DNA from: Anagrus nilaparvatae
Lineage: Eukaryota > Arthropoda > Insecta > Hymenoptera > Mymaridae
NCBI GenBank assembly: GCA_022575985.1
Contig: JAKSXM010000132.1
Coordinates: 5,146,001-5,210,000, forward strand
Direction of reading: 5' to 3'
DNA: 64,000 nucleotides
Shown: one piece after another, positions 42,301 through 53,680 of the stretch
Layout: every line of letters begins with the position of its first letter
Position numbering within the stretch: position 1 is the first letter of the stretch
Translations under genes and position numbers: made by a program
The notes under the pieces: model-generated
Database searches by the model: none
Told to the model about the DNA's origin: nothing
The model's input: the letters and a program-made list of their open reading frames with translations, nothing else

Positions 42301-44635
42301 TTTGAAGTTTTCAAAAAACAATCCTCCTTGTGTTTTGATTAGATTATTAACGTAGTACAGCAAGTAATTGCCAAAATTACTGGTAATATAGTTTCAAAAC
42401 CTATGTTCAAAATTTTTATTTGTAAAAATAAAGATTTCTTGTTTTCTAAAACATGCTAAATTTCTTCAAAAAATCTGGAATTGGAAAAAAATCACAACCC
42501 TTAGCTTTTGAAAAACAAATGACCAGACTAAAAACTCTAAAAATTCCTGAATTTTCCACTTTTGCTGTTTTGCTACCCACCAACTTGTATTACCATAAAG
42601 CTTAATTTTAAAAATATTTTACTAATTTGTAAACTGTCACTATTTTTACGTAATATCTGTGTAATAGCTTAAATATTTTCTATTTTATTTAATAAGATTA
42701 ATTTAAAATAAAAATTTTTTATACTACTTTTTCTTTCATTTTTCATTTATCATAATTATTTAATCTTATTAAATAAAATCTTTCATAGAAAGTAACATCT
42801 GATAATATTTTTAATTTTGCAAAACAAATTTTTTAAATACAAATTTTTTTTATATCTTTTCGATATTAAACTTTTTTTTCCAAAAAATATGAAATTTGAG
42901 TTCGCCCAAAATATTAAGTTCCAATCTCAAAAAAATGACTCAATTTACCCTATTTCACCCAATAAATTCTAATATTAATAAAAAATATTTTCAGAAGTTC
43001 ATGTTTAATGATCCATTAAATTAATAATAAAAACATACTATTTTTCATTTTTATTACTTAATTATATTCAAATAAAAAAAAAAAATAAAAAATTCTTTAA
43101 AGAAAATAACCTAACAGCAAAATAATATTGAAAAACTTTTGTAATAATTTATTATTTGATGATTATTTATTGGCACATAGCACGCAGTATAAATTATTAT
43201 AAAATTTTTTAATGCACCTAAAAAAATTGTTCAATAACCAAAAAAATAAAATTTTAACACTGCTTGATTAAGTAAGAAAAAAAAAACGAATTAAAATTGT
43301 TAAAATGAAAGCAAAAAAATAAAAAAATTATTAAGCATAAAGAGTTTGTCTGGAGAGAGAATAATTTATATTACAGTGGGTAATGTATAGAAAGGATATT
43401 TAGAAATCTCGCCGGTGTTTAATTTCCTGTTACGCGAGAAATTATAAAAAAAAAACTATCCTCTCGACAATCTTCGAACTTTAATAATAATATAATTAAC
43501 TTACCAAACAACAACAATTAAAAAAAAAGTAAATACAGTGCTGGATTTGTGGGTATTTTTTAGATAAATATTATATAAAACTTTTTTATTGGCGGTAAAC
43601 GTTTATGAATTCGAGCATGAAATATACTTTTTTTTTTGGTTGCTTTGATTAAAATAATCATCTTTTTTATTGTAATTGTTGTAGTAACTTTTTTTGTTTA
43701 TGGGTTACTCCTACTGAAGGGAACAGACTACAGAGCCGCATCCTGTTTGATGCTTTTCGAAATTACATTTCTACTCAAGTTAAATCCTGGTCTAGAAAAC
43801 TCTAGATTTACTCATATAACACCAATATGATAAATAAACTTACAGGATGATCAATTTAACGAAGCTTCAAGAATTTAACATAAAAAAAATAAATAACAAA
43901 TTTGCTATGGTTAATTTTTTATTTGCGAAATTGATGTATCGACATATTTAATTTATACATTCATAAATTATTACTAGCACACACCAAATACCTTTTTTTA
44001 CGTAACGTAAAACATACAAAATGATCTTTTAAAAAACAATTTAACCAATAAAAAAAAAGCAGAAGATTTATATAAAAAAAATTTTTATTACTTTTTAGAA
44101 AAAACTTTCAAAAATTGAAATTAAATTTAAATAAATGTAATTAATTAATAAATATTTTATTATACGTATTGATGAGTTTATTGGCAGATTTAAAATTATA
44201 AATTTTTTTTTACGATCATTTTTTTTTACTTTCACGATTACAATGTTAAATTTTTTTATTTATGTACTGTCATTTAATTGTAAAGTGAAAGTGGAAAATA
44301 ATATTATTTTATATTTTTGCATAATCGAAATTTTATAAAAAATAAAACATTGTTATTTATTTTTTTTTTCTGATTAATTAAATAAAATATATTGGAAATT
44401 TATATGTTTTAAAATTATGATTTATGTGATTTTTATGCGTTTATTGTTGTAACTTGTAATAATGAGTATGGAAGAGTATATAAATTATAAATTGACAGTT
44501 ATGTTGTAGAAATTATTTATGGTATTTATTTTTACCGGAAATGATTTACTCATTCCAAATTTTTATAGACTGTCGTTATTAAGAGAAAATGTGTTCTTGA
44601 CCTTAGGTATTTTGGCTGGTTTGATTTTACCAGCA
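36384..44635. other. Long AT-rich stretch without recognised genes
   Basis: About 8 kb with no convincing coding frame, RNA gene or mobile element. Short open frames (for example 40125-40373 minus, 42113-42355 plus, 43636-43830 plus) are low-complexity or hydrophobic translations of A/T runs. If the LRR gene at 52 kb starts far upstream, part of this could be intron, but nothing shows it. Confidence 0.45.
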
Positions 44636-44860
44636 AAAAATTTATAACCTGTTTGTGTAGACTCAACCAAAATGCATGGAACATGTTAAGTTACTTCTGA
44701 GCATAGACACACAAATTACAGACAATTTGCTATTTTTATAATTTGTAATAATCACCTTTACTAAATAAGATTCTAAACCAAAACTATTCCTTGAACGCTC
44801 ATTATTCTAGGTCCCTAAATCAAAATTATTCCAAGTCCCAAAATTTGAATTATTAGTAAC
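44636..44860. repeat. Copy of the insert found inside repeat R-A copy 2
   Basis: AACCTGTTTGTGTAGACTCA and then AATGCATGGAACATGTTAAG, then GTAATAATCACCTTTACTA, match 17995-18290 in the same orientation, including a short array of the 24-bp minisatellite. This shows that the segment moves independently of R-A. Confidence 0.65.
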
Positions 44861-44968
44861 AAAAGATCTTTTTTAATGTATATTGGGAGCAAAAATTTGT
44901 ATGCAAATATTTCAGATATTTTTTAAAAATAGGTTTATTACACGGATTATAATTAAGGAGGGCCTTTT

Positions 44969-45378
44969 ATGACCATTGTGTACTGCCCTACAGATTAAAA
45001 ACCTCAATATAGGAGTTTTTATGAAAAATGAGTTTTTTATACGGGCGTAATCTTTACCAAATTCTCTAACCAATGGTGCAAAAATTATTTCCTTATCTCT
45101 TATCATTAGCGATATACCATAACAAATCGGCAGTATTCGAGGTGTTGAAAAAAAATGCGTATGGGTAAAAAAAAACTTACAGGAGAAAATGGCAAATAAG
45201 CATGTTTTTGTACATATTGAGGTTTACCTTCAGCATTGCCGCATCACGCACTACCTCGTCAATACCTTATAAATGGCACATAAGAAGCAAGAAACACATT
45301 TTGTTTAATATCTCGAAATCGTTAAAATTCCTATATTGAGGTTTTTAATATGTAGTCGAGTCTGTAGGGCAGTGTAGT
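44969..45378. repeat. Fold-back element, ~410 bp
   Basis: Left arm GTACTGCCCTACAGATTAAA..CCTCAATATAGGA is mirrored by TCCTATATTGAGG...CTGTAGGGCAGTG on the right, and a third internal GTACATATTGAGGTTTACC lies between. Noncoding; the ends and duplication are not clear. Confidence 0.65.
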
Positions 45379-46366
45379 TGTTAGCATATTTTGAAACTGA
45401 AATTTATTAACCATATTTCCTTGCAATATTTTTCAATAAAAGAGCAATGTTTAACTTTTTTTTTATATAATTTATTTATTTATTTTATACATAATACTTT
45501 TATTTTACAAAATTAATGATTAAATAAAAACATATTAATTTAAAACAATGTTTTTGTTTTATTTCTGAGGCAAAATTCGTGAATTGAGCATTTCTTACCA
45601 GCTCGATCTCTAAAAACTTATCACATTTAAAATATGAACAGTTAGCAAATCTCAACTTCCTAGGCCTCAATCTGATGGAGTTATACTCGATAAAACTTTT
45701 TTGGAATTTCTTTATTTTTCTAGTAATTTTTTAAGAATTCTCTGGAAAACACACAATACGCTTTATAAATATGTTTTTAGTAAAATTTTCCGCTTTCCTG
45801 ATGTTAGTTTTGCGAAAAAACCTTGGAAATATTGGAAAAACCAATAAAAAGCAAAATATTAAAAAAAGTATCTTCCGCAATGTTTTCCGCGCTCTAACTA
45901 AAACTGAAGTATCTAATTCCAATAATATGTTTTCAGATGCCCTTTTAAAAACTTTTAGCAAAGAAAAAATTAGTGGTGGTTAAAAAAAAAGAAAAATGAT
46001 TTTAAAGTTTCCCAGTAAAAAAATAATAAATTTAAAAAAAAAATGCTTCTTTCGTTGAAAAGCGAGTTGAAAAATAAACACGTTATCGTGAAATCAAGAT
46101 TTTTTTAAAATTCAACCTAATTTTTTTAAATTATACCAAATGGTAAACTTCAGTTTTTGTTATAGAGTGCGGGAAATATTTCGAAAGGTACTGTTTGACT
46201 CGGCATAATTCGCGCATGTTGAGATCTAGGAAGCTGAGATTTTTTGGGAGTTCATATTTTGGATTTAAAAACTCCTCTACTGCCCCTCCGTAAGCCTGTG
46301 TATAAATTTTGAGAGGTAAACAAAGCAGATGTTGCCCGTTTCACAAATTTTGACTCTTTATATAAA

Positions 46367-47755
46367 TTACAGAAATTTTAATAACGGAAACGTATCAACA
46401 TGTTTATTAAGACCAACTTTGAAACAACGTAAGGGTGACATTCTGATGTCTACTTCCAAAATATGTTTCTCTTTATTGTTACATTTTAAATCATTTATAA
46501 TTTTAAACATATAATAAGCATGATTTAATTTTTTACAATCACCAATATAAAGTTTTCTAAGCTTAAATAATTTATTTATCACATAAATTAATTCTGTTTC
46601 TGTGATTTTAGACCGAGAAATACCTAGATAGGTTAAATTTGAGAATGAACAAAGTTTTTCTATAGTCATATGATCAATATTGATTCCAGTTACATGTAAA
46701 GTCGTGAAATTTTCAGATTGAGATAAAACGTTTAGTAAGTTGTCTATGTCAGCAAATAAATGACCTAAATAATAAAATTTAAATGACTCTAATTTCTTGA
46801 ATTTAGAAAAATAATTTACACCATCTTCTGTTAAAGAGTAATTTTCGTAAATAACAATCAAGATATTTATTAAATTTTTGCAATTAACAGATATATTTTT
46901 GATGCATTTATTAGTTAATTGATTAATTCTGAATTCCAAAGATGTCAAATTTTCAAAACAATTTAAATAACAAGATTTTGTTTTGTTAAAACATTTAAAA
47001 AAAATTTCATCATCTGAAAATTCTAACTCCAGTGTGGATAATTTTTTTTGCTTTGAAAGCAAATTTGACATTTCATGAGCTGTTTCTTCATTGATTTTGG
47101 ACATCACAGAAAATTTACATAGACTTTGGCAATTGCTATCATTAAGAGCATGTATTGCCTCAAAAGCATCTGAATCCGTTACTATTTCAAAAATTTTTAA
47201 ATTCTTTAATTCGGAAAGAAAATAAAGATAATTTTTTGTTTCGAAATCACAATTTTGTATAAGTAATTCGGTAACAATATCTGAATTCAAAGTAAGGAAA
47301 CAGTCTCCATTTAATTTTATATTAGACAAAAAAATTCTATGAATTTTAGGATTTTTTTTAAATAATAAGCCTAATTCATAATCAGAATAAAACTTATTTA
47401 CATTTTCTTTTGAGGAGTCAGTGAACATGAAATCATTAATATTTTGGCAGTTTTTTAAAATTTGCTTAAATATTTCAACATAATTTAATTTGTCATCTAA
47501 AATATTTAACTCTATTTTTAGATTTCTTAAATATTTACCACATTTTTTAATGATTTGTATAACGAAATTCGAACTGTGGAATTTTAACCAACTGATATTT
47601 AATTTCGTAAACCTTTTCCAGGAAAGTTCAGTTACACTTTGCCATCGTTTGCAAACTGCTTCAATTTTAAATTTTTCTTTCAATGGTAAATATTCAAATA
47701 TGTTCATTAAGCAATCGTCGTTTAAACTGTTAATCATTGTTTCCCTATAAGCCAT
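46367..47755 (-). CDS. F-box / leucine-rich-repeat protein
   Basis: Single-exon frame of 462 residues. An F-box at about residues 9-45 (SLNDDCLMNIFEYLPLKEKF, then VCKRWQSVTELSW) would bind Skp1 in an SCF ubiquitin ligase. The rest forms an irregular LRR array of the RNI type for substrate choice, with repeats such as LKNLKIFEI, CENLTSLEF-type units, FSNLTYLGIS and LFKLRKLYIGDCKKL. ATG at 47755 is the first in frame; a second at residue 7 is possible. No introns, stops or shifts. Codon use follows the A/T-rich background, consistent with a host gene. Large families of such intron-poor F-box/LRR genes occur in some insects. I cannot name an orthologue. A small MITE ends 0.3 kb upstream of the start, in the presumed promoter. 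Confidence 0.85.
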   Translation of the reverse strand: MAYRETMINSLNDDCLMNIFEYLPLKEKFKIEAVCKRWQSVTELSWKRFTKLNISWLKFHSSNFVIQIIKKCGKYLRNLKIELNILDDKLNYVEIFKQILKNCQNINDFMFTDSSKENVNKFYSDYELGLLFKKNPKIHRIFLSNIKLNGDCFLTLNSDIVTELLIQNCDFETKNYLYFLSELKNLKIFEIVTDSDAFEAIHALNDSNCQSLCKFSVMSKINEETAHEMSNLLSKQKKLSTLELEFSDDEIFFKCFNKTKSCYLNCFENLTSLEFRINQLTNKCIKNISVNCKNLINILIVIYENYSLTEDGVNYFSKFKKLESFKFYYLGHLFADIDNLLNVLSQSENFTTLHVTGINIDHMTIEKLCSFSNLTYLGISRSKITETELIYVINKLFKLRKLYIGDCKKLNHAYYMFKIINDLKCNNKEKHILEVDIRMSPLRCFKVGLNKHVDTFPLLKFL

Positions 47756-48036
47756 TATTGAACCTAAAAAATCAATTAAAATCGGTCAAAATCTTCGAAA
47801 ACGTATGAAAATAAAAATAAATTAAATTTATAATTATAACCATAAGTATTTAAGGTAGCTCACGCGTTTATAAAAAAAGAATAATATGAACTGAAATTTA
47901 CTGAAGATGAAGATAATTAAAAAACAAATCCATTGATCCCAAACAATACCGATTAATTAAGAAAGAAATATATAAGCAACTGAAAATTTTTAAGGTTAAC
48001 ACGCGTTCTTATGGGAGTTGATATTGTTTTATTTCA

Positions 48037-48327
48037 TAGTCTAGGCGCCAGCCATACTAATCACGCCCAAAAATTAAAAACTTAAATGGGTGGTATTAAT
48101 TAGGTGGTATTTATGTTTTTCGAACACGAATCAAGAACAGAATCACGTTAACAAGAAATTATTGCAAAATTGGCCAATAATTTGTTAATAACAAAAATTG
48201 ACCTTGAAATTCGCAAAACAGACCCCAGATTCGTGTTCAGCGGGTCAAAAAATAAAAATACCACTGATTTTTATCCTCGGTAAAAGAAATTTAATTTTTG
48301 GGCGTCATAGGTCTGGCGCCTAGACTA
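48037..48327. mobile_element. 291-bp MITE with TCA target-site duplication
   Basis: Terminal inverted repeats TAGTCTAGGCGCCAG / CTGGCGCCTAGACTA, with the similarity continuing inwards (ACGCCCAAAAATTAAA and its complement). TCA flanks both ends (48034-48036 and 48328-48330). Three-base duplications are seen in Harbinger- and CACTA-type elements, so the class is open. It lies in the 5' flank of the F-box gene. Confidence 0.85.
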
Positions 48328-48663
48328 TCAATAACGAATCTTTTTCGATAAAATTGTACACACGTGTTATTTAACAAAAATGGAAACTTTTCCAAGAAAA
48401 AAATACAATAGTTGCCGATCAAATTATAAACACATAATTTTTGTCTCGGGTCTTTTTCAATAAAATGTTTCGAAAAATTTTTTTTACACCGCACTCATTA
48501 TATAAGAAAATGCATTATTATTAATAACGACTTCTAAATATTCACATTTCTGTAGAATAAATAATAAAATTTAAGTAATTAGTTATGCCCCCTCAATATA
48601 TACGGACCTTAAACTGTGAGCCACCTTAAGTTTTTTCTTTTTTTGTGAAGTTGATAATAAATT

Positions 48664-48763
48664 ATTTACGGTTCGCGTCCAGAAAAGTAAAGAATGGCCC
48701 AAATCGCACGTAAATTAAACTGCGATATGGGCCATTCTTTATTTATGGACAAGGGCCATATAA
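48664..48763. repeat. Dispersed hairpin repeat, copy 4 (loop deleted)
   Basis: Arms TTTACGG..CGTCCAG and GAATGGCCCAAATCGCA / TGCGATATGGGCCATTC are retained, but the central GC-rich loop present at 11372 and 25533 is missing. It is followed by AGCGGTCAGAAAGCACGTAT, as in copy 3. Confidence 0.75.
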
Positions 48764-48909
48764 AATTTTTTCTTTTCAGCGGTCAGAAAGCACGTATTTC
48801 CCATAGACTCTCGTCAATCAATCAATATTATTTGGAACCTTAGCGCAATAAAACATGGCTACTTTTTCTTCACGAATAACATAAGAAAAATAAGAAATTG
48901 TATATAAGT

Positions 48910-49788
48910 TTAACCTATTAAGGCCTAACCGACCTTTCTTGGACACACTTGCTTTTTTCCGTAATAAAAACTGCATATTTTAGGCTAAAAGCCTCACCTA
49001 GTAGGTAATTTGGGTTTAAAAGTCAAATAAGCATTGACTAACCATTACAATCCTCTGTGGGGGTGTCTTTAGCAACCATAATGGGGTGAGTTTTATAAAC
49101 AAATGAAAGATTGAATATTTTGGACTAAAAAACTCACCTAATAGGTATTTTGGGTCGCTCGTTTCATTTCTGGGGCCCGCTTTTTGATACAATTCCTACG
49201 GAATGAGGTATCAACCTCTAAAATGAAGTAAACTTTGAAATAATTCTTAAGGAAACTTAAGTTGTTAACAAATGCAAAAAAGTGTTGTTATTTAGCATAA
49301 AAAATTTTTACTAGGAACCCCAGGAAATGGTTAAAAGATAAATACGCATATATTAGGCATTCCAATCCTCCTTGGAGGTGTCTTTAGTAAGCAAAGAGGG
49401 AGTTTTATAAATAAAAATTAATTAAAATATTCATTCTTTGAATATTTTGGGCCAAATTACTCACCCAGAAAGTACTTTGGGTCACTCTTTTCATTTTTGG
49501 AGCTCATTTTTAGGTTCAATTTTACGAATTTCCTTTCTTTTGGGAGTCTTGGTAATAATTTTTGATGTTAAATAAAAACTGTTTTGCATTTGGGGACATC
49601 TCACGCGTAACAAAAATTGAAAATGAAAATTTACCCTATTTTAGGGGTTGTATAAAAAAACGTGCTCCGGAAATGAAAAGAGCGGCCCTAATTACCAACT
49701 AGGTGAGGTTTTTAGCCTAAAATATGCAGTTTTTATTACCGAAAAATGCACGTGTTCAAGAAAGGTCGGTTAGGTCTTAATAGATTAA
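48910..49788. mobile_element. 879-bp element with TTAA ends
   Basis: The inverted termini are TTAACCTATTAAGG.CCTAACCGACC on the left and the complement (GGTCGGTTAGG.CTTAATAGATTAA) on the right, with similarity for about 100 bp. TTAA lies at 48910-48913 and 49785-49788. Inside are two diverged tandem copies of a ~300-bp unit (TCCTCTGTGGGGGTGTCTTT; TCCTCCTTGGAGGTGTCTTT). Noncoding, a nonautonomous TTAA-type transposon. A fragment of the family is at 21735-21870. Confidence 0.8.
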
Positions 49789-50165
49789 AAAAAAACTTAT
49801 ATGAAACATTATATCTAATATACAATGTTTTATTTTAAAAAAATTTTAAACCTTTAGTTAATTTTATTAAAAATATTAATTTTTTGACTATATATGTACA
49901 CAATGTTAATTCATACCGTAGTTTACTTTCACCGACGTGCACGTGTTTCTAATACTATCTCAGAAAGAAATTATATTTTTAACAATCATATAAATAAACA
50001 CAAAGAATAAATTTAAAAAATAAGATAATACCTTTAAAAATTTATATTACCTTGCTTTGAACTATTGAAATCTTCAAAATTTTCTATTGTATATTTATCA
50101 CGTATAACCTAAAATTAGGTATGTATCACTCAAAGATTAAATACTATATAAACATCAGCGGCATC

Positions 50166-50475
50166 CTCCCTAAGCAGCACGCACTTCCTTCTTTTTTCAT
50201 ACTCCTAGCGGCAGTTGCTGTAACTTGACACCCAGGCGCGTAGAGTTTAAAATATTTGAAAAAAATTAATATAATTTAAAATATAATATATAAATAAATT
50301 TCTAAAATATTTCAAATTAATTTGATCTTTTATTACAAAATTAATTTATACAAATTAAAGTAAAAAATTATTTTTAAAATACACTAATTTTCAAACTGAA
50401 CTCTCTTGGGTATACCAAGTTGCTGCTAGAAGTAAGGAAAAAGTGGGAGGCGTGCGTTCTCAATATGGGATCTCA
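50166..50475. repeat. Imperfect inverted repeat, ~300 bp
   Basis: Left arm (CAGCACGCACTTCC, then CATACTCCTAGC.GCA, then AACTTGACACCC) is mirrored by GGGTATACCAAGTTGCTGCT, AGTAAGGAAAAAGTGGGAGG and CGTGCGTTCTCA. Divergence is appreciable, so it is an older fold-back copy. A TATATAAA (50151-50158) at its left edge is probably fortuitous. Confidence 0.6.
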
Positions 50476-50750
50476 TTGTCTTTAAAGTGCATTGTCTTCA
50501 GAGCACTCTTTTTTTTTATTAAAATAAAATAAAATACTTTTCGATCCATCTAAATAAGAAAGCCCTATTTCACGGGCACTCAGAGATTAGTACACATCGA
50601 ATGCCTTATATACATTGGAATGATACCTAGCTTCGATTCTTGCGCTGATTTCAGACTTTCTTCTTAGAACAAATCGATTTCAGGTTTGGGTACTTGCTCA
50701 CACAACTTCAGAGCACTTTTGTTGTCTACAGAGTATTTCAAGAAAACAAT

Positions 50751-50990
50751 CCTTCCTAAGGGGTCCAAAACTACGACTTTCTGATTACTAATCTGAGGCT
50801 CAACATTGAGATACAGGAAGGTTGTAAATTTGGCTATCCTGAAAGCCTCTTTTCTTAAAATTAGATCAGAAATCATCCGATAATTTCAAGAAAAGAATCT
50901 TACTGGGTAGCAAAAATCACCAACTTTTTTAATATTTTGTAGGATCCACTTTTAACCTGTGATTAACAGACTGTTGGTAAATTCATATTT
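50751..50990. repeat. tRNA-like fold-back repeat, copy 1
   Basis: On the minus strand, 50821-50751 looks like a degenerate tRNA: acceptor ends CCTTCCT/AGGAAGG pair perfectly, with a D-arm-like TCTCAATGTTGAGC, an anticodon-stem-like CAGATTAGTAATC and a T-arm-like GTAGTTTTGGACCCC. The adjoining sequence (TTTGGCTATCC, then TTTTCTTAAAATTAG) is followed by its mirror (AATTTCAAGAAAAG, then CTGGGTAGCAAAAATC). The same organisation is seen in full at 53095-53680. Presumably tRNA-derived, and not a functional tRNA gene. Confidence 0.55.
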
Positions 50991-52351
50991 TGTTTGACAT
51001 AGTTTACACGCAAAACGTAGAATGTGAATATAGAGACCCAGAGCTTTTTATTAAATTAGTAATTTCTAAATGGAGTAAGCATGAACTCGTGCATTACTTA
51101 TTTAAAAAGATCAAGAAAGACAATATTTGCCCTGAGGGTATGGCAAGAAATATAATTGTTTCAAATTCCAGCTTTTTTTTCAAAAATTAAATCAAATCAG
51201 TAATAACGTCTATGTTACACATCGTAGACAGGTAACTGTAATTTTTTATCATAATGAAAAAAAATTTTTTAATTTATAACCTCTGCGTAGTAGAATCTTA
51301 GTGCCAATATCTGATTATCAATTTTTTTTTTATATTTTTTCAGAGCCAAAAATAAATATATTTTTTATGTAATACCATCTATTTTTAAAAAAGATATATT
51401 TAAATTAAATAATAATTAATCTATAATATAATAAAAACCATAATTTTATGTTTTTATTTTTGACACCAATAATCAAGAAAGTTTTACTTTTTATAATTTT
51501 ATGTTTTTTTTTTATTTAAGCAAAAACTTTTACTTTTGCAAATATGTACGAAGATAATTTTAATATTCGCACGATATTATGACCCAGGTAATTTGGATGT
51601 TGTGAAATTTTTTCAAATATTTAATTTTAGGTATGCGCAATTTCGTTTTACATGTTGTTTCAGAGATAACATAAAATTATTTATTTATTTTTTTAATTTT
51701 AAGGACTTTTTTGGCGTTAAATTTTTTCTAATTTTGCAAAAAAATTTTATACGATTCAAAAAATTTAAAAACAGTTTCTGGTGTAACTCAAATTATAAAA
51801 TTACAAAAAATCTTTTGGATATTAAAATCAAGCATGCAAAAATATCTTCAAATTAACTTTCATTTAAAATATATGTCAAAAAAAACACGCTTCCTAACTG
51901 TTAATAAAAAAATAACTACTATATCTTTACCAATATAACAAAAATTCAGAATATTCCTGCTTATAATATAATAAATCAATTAGAAGATTCCTCAATTGAA
52001 CAGAAAGTAATTTACTCATCCCAATCAATCTGTCTTTAAAAGAAAAATCTTAAAATGATTACTTATAATTCAATAAAAAATGATATTATCTGCAGTAAAA
52101 AAATTCGATATTAAATTGAAAGTCAATTTTTATTTTGTAAAATTACAAAACCAGTTAAAATTTATTACACAGTGATGCAAATTGTAATAGAAATTGATAA
52201 AATCTTCCTTTTTTGGATCGAAGGTCAAAAGTAAAAAATTTCTTTATACATTCATTGAAACATTGACCTTTACAATAAATAAATGACAAAAAATATAATT
52301 GCATCAAAAATTGAAAAATGAATATTTAAAATAATTACATTTTTTTTTCAG

Positions 52352-52971
52352 ACAAAGGTGGTACCCAGGAATTATAATATTACTAGCATCAATTTTAAAT
52401 ATCGCAAGTAGTCAATGGCGTCCTTGTGTTGAATTAAAGCGTGATCTTAGAATACCATGTACATGTAGTGTATCATCACGTTTAGCACGTTCATTAGATA
52501 TTAATTGTGATCGTATAATATTAAATTCTGAATCATTAGAAAATTTAAAAGGGCAACCAATAGCATCATTAAGTCAACGTTACTCTGGTTATCAAAACTT
52601 ACCAAATGATTTATTGAATATCTTACCTGATAATTTAGTTAGATTGGACTTGTCTGGTAATGGAATACATAGATTAATGGATAGACAATTACATGGAAGA
52701 ACAAAACTTAAAGAATTAAGATTAGCTGATAATTTATTAGGAGATAATTTAAATCCCATTTTTTCGAGCAATGAATTTCATGAAGTTTCTGGACTTAGAT
52801 TATTGGATTTAAGAGGCAATGGACTTAGAAGTATCGAAGAAGGTATTTTTAAAGGATGTACCAATCTTGAAGAATTATATTTGGATTATAATAATCTTAC
52901 TCATACACCGATTGAGTCACTTAAGGGTCCTAAAACTATGAGGGTTCTTAGTTTGGCTGGAAATAATATAC
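52352..52971 (+). CDS. LRR ectodomain protein, first visible exon (protein artichoke-like)
   Basis: Extracellular leucine-rich-repeat protein. The exon follows a TTTTTTTTCAG acceptor (52351) and ends at AC|GTAAGT (phase 1). It opens with a hydrophobic signal-peptide core (YPGIIILLASILNIASSQ) without ATG, so the initiator exon lies upstream. A cysteine-containing N-cap follows (PCVELKRDLRIPCTCSV, then INCDRIIL), then LRRs: LVRLDLSGNGIHRL, LKELRLADNLLGDNLNPIF, LRLLDLRGNGLRSI, LEELYLDYNNLTHTP, MRVLSLAGNNI. The NLLGDNLNPIFSS.EFH and IEEGI.KGC.NLEELYLD words fit insect artichoke (an LRR protein of extracellular matrix at sensory structures and cuticle), recalled rather than searched; chaoptin-like proteins are the alternative. 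The frame is intact. Confidence 0.75.
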
Positions 52972-53094
52972 GTAAGTTTTTTCTTTTTTTATAAAAAATA
53001 ATTTTATATTTTGTAGCAAGTACGATTTTACATTAATTATTAAAATTTAAATATTTTATTAATTAATCTCTCGATCATATTTTTTTAAGAATAT

Positions 53095-53680
53095 TAATTA
53101 ATGAATTTGTCGATCTAGAGAAAAAATTGATATATTTAAAACTCGACAAGATACGCGGATTCAATGCCTGCAATCACTTTTTTTATTTTAAATGTATCTA
53201 GTTTTAAATTTTTTCAAATTTTTATGTAATTAAATAATTTTTTATCAAAAAAAGACAGAAAAAAAATACTTGCTGGTGGGTACGAAACCATGACTTTCAG
53301 ATTTTACTAATCTGACGCTCTAACAGTGAGTTACGGGAAGGTGGTGATTTTGGCTACCCAGGAAGACTTTTTTCTTGAAATTAGAACAGAAATCAACTGA
53401 TAACTTAAAGAAACAAGTCTTTCTGGATACTGAAAATAACTTCCTTTCAGTGGCTCAGTGTTTGAGCGTCAGGCAATAGCAAACTGAATTGCGTGGGTTT
53501 TCTACCTTTTTTAGGCTGAAAGAAAAAATTTGAAAAAATTTAAAACTGCCTGATATGTTTAAAATAATAAAAGTGATTGCAGACATTGCATCCACGTGTG
53601 ATGTCGAGTTTACTAAAGCATTGATTTATTAATTATAGCTCTCTCTAGATCGATAAATTATTTAATTAAAATTATTAAAA
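53095..53680. repeat. Double-headed tRNA-like palindrome, copy 2
   Basis: A near-palindrome of almost 600 bp. Outer arms: TGTCGATCTAGAG on the left and CTCTAGATCGATAAATTA on the right, then ACTCGACA, CAATGCCTGCAATCAC and TTTTAAATTTTTTCAAA, each mirrored. Further in sit two tRNA-like heads pointing outwards. The minus-strand one spans 53341-53275 (TAACTCACTGTTAGAGC as A box; GGTTTCGTACCC as B box). The plus-strand one spans about 53451-53510 (TGGCTCAGTGTTTGAGCG; GTGGGTTTTCTACC). The centre is a further inverted repeat around GAAGAC / GTCTTTC. Both resemble polymerase III promoters of tRNA-derived SINEs. The element lies in the LRR-gene intron. Confidence 0.65.

Noticed and set aside
43636..43830. 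Possible membrane peptide (run of Ile/Val/Phe)
   Set aside because: It translates a T-rich tract, starts at a non-ATG codon, and has no partner exon.
45731..45983. Overlapping 70-76 codon frames on both strands
   Set aside because: Simultaneous openness on both strands reflects A/T composition; no domain on either.
50664..50876. 70-codon minus-strand frame
   Set aside because: It runs through the tRNA-like repeat and has no similarity to a protein family.
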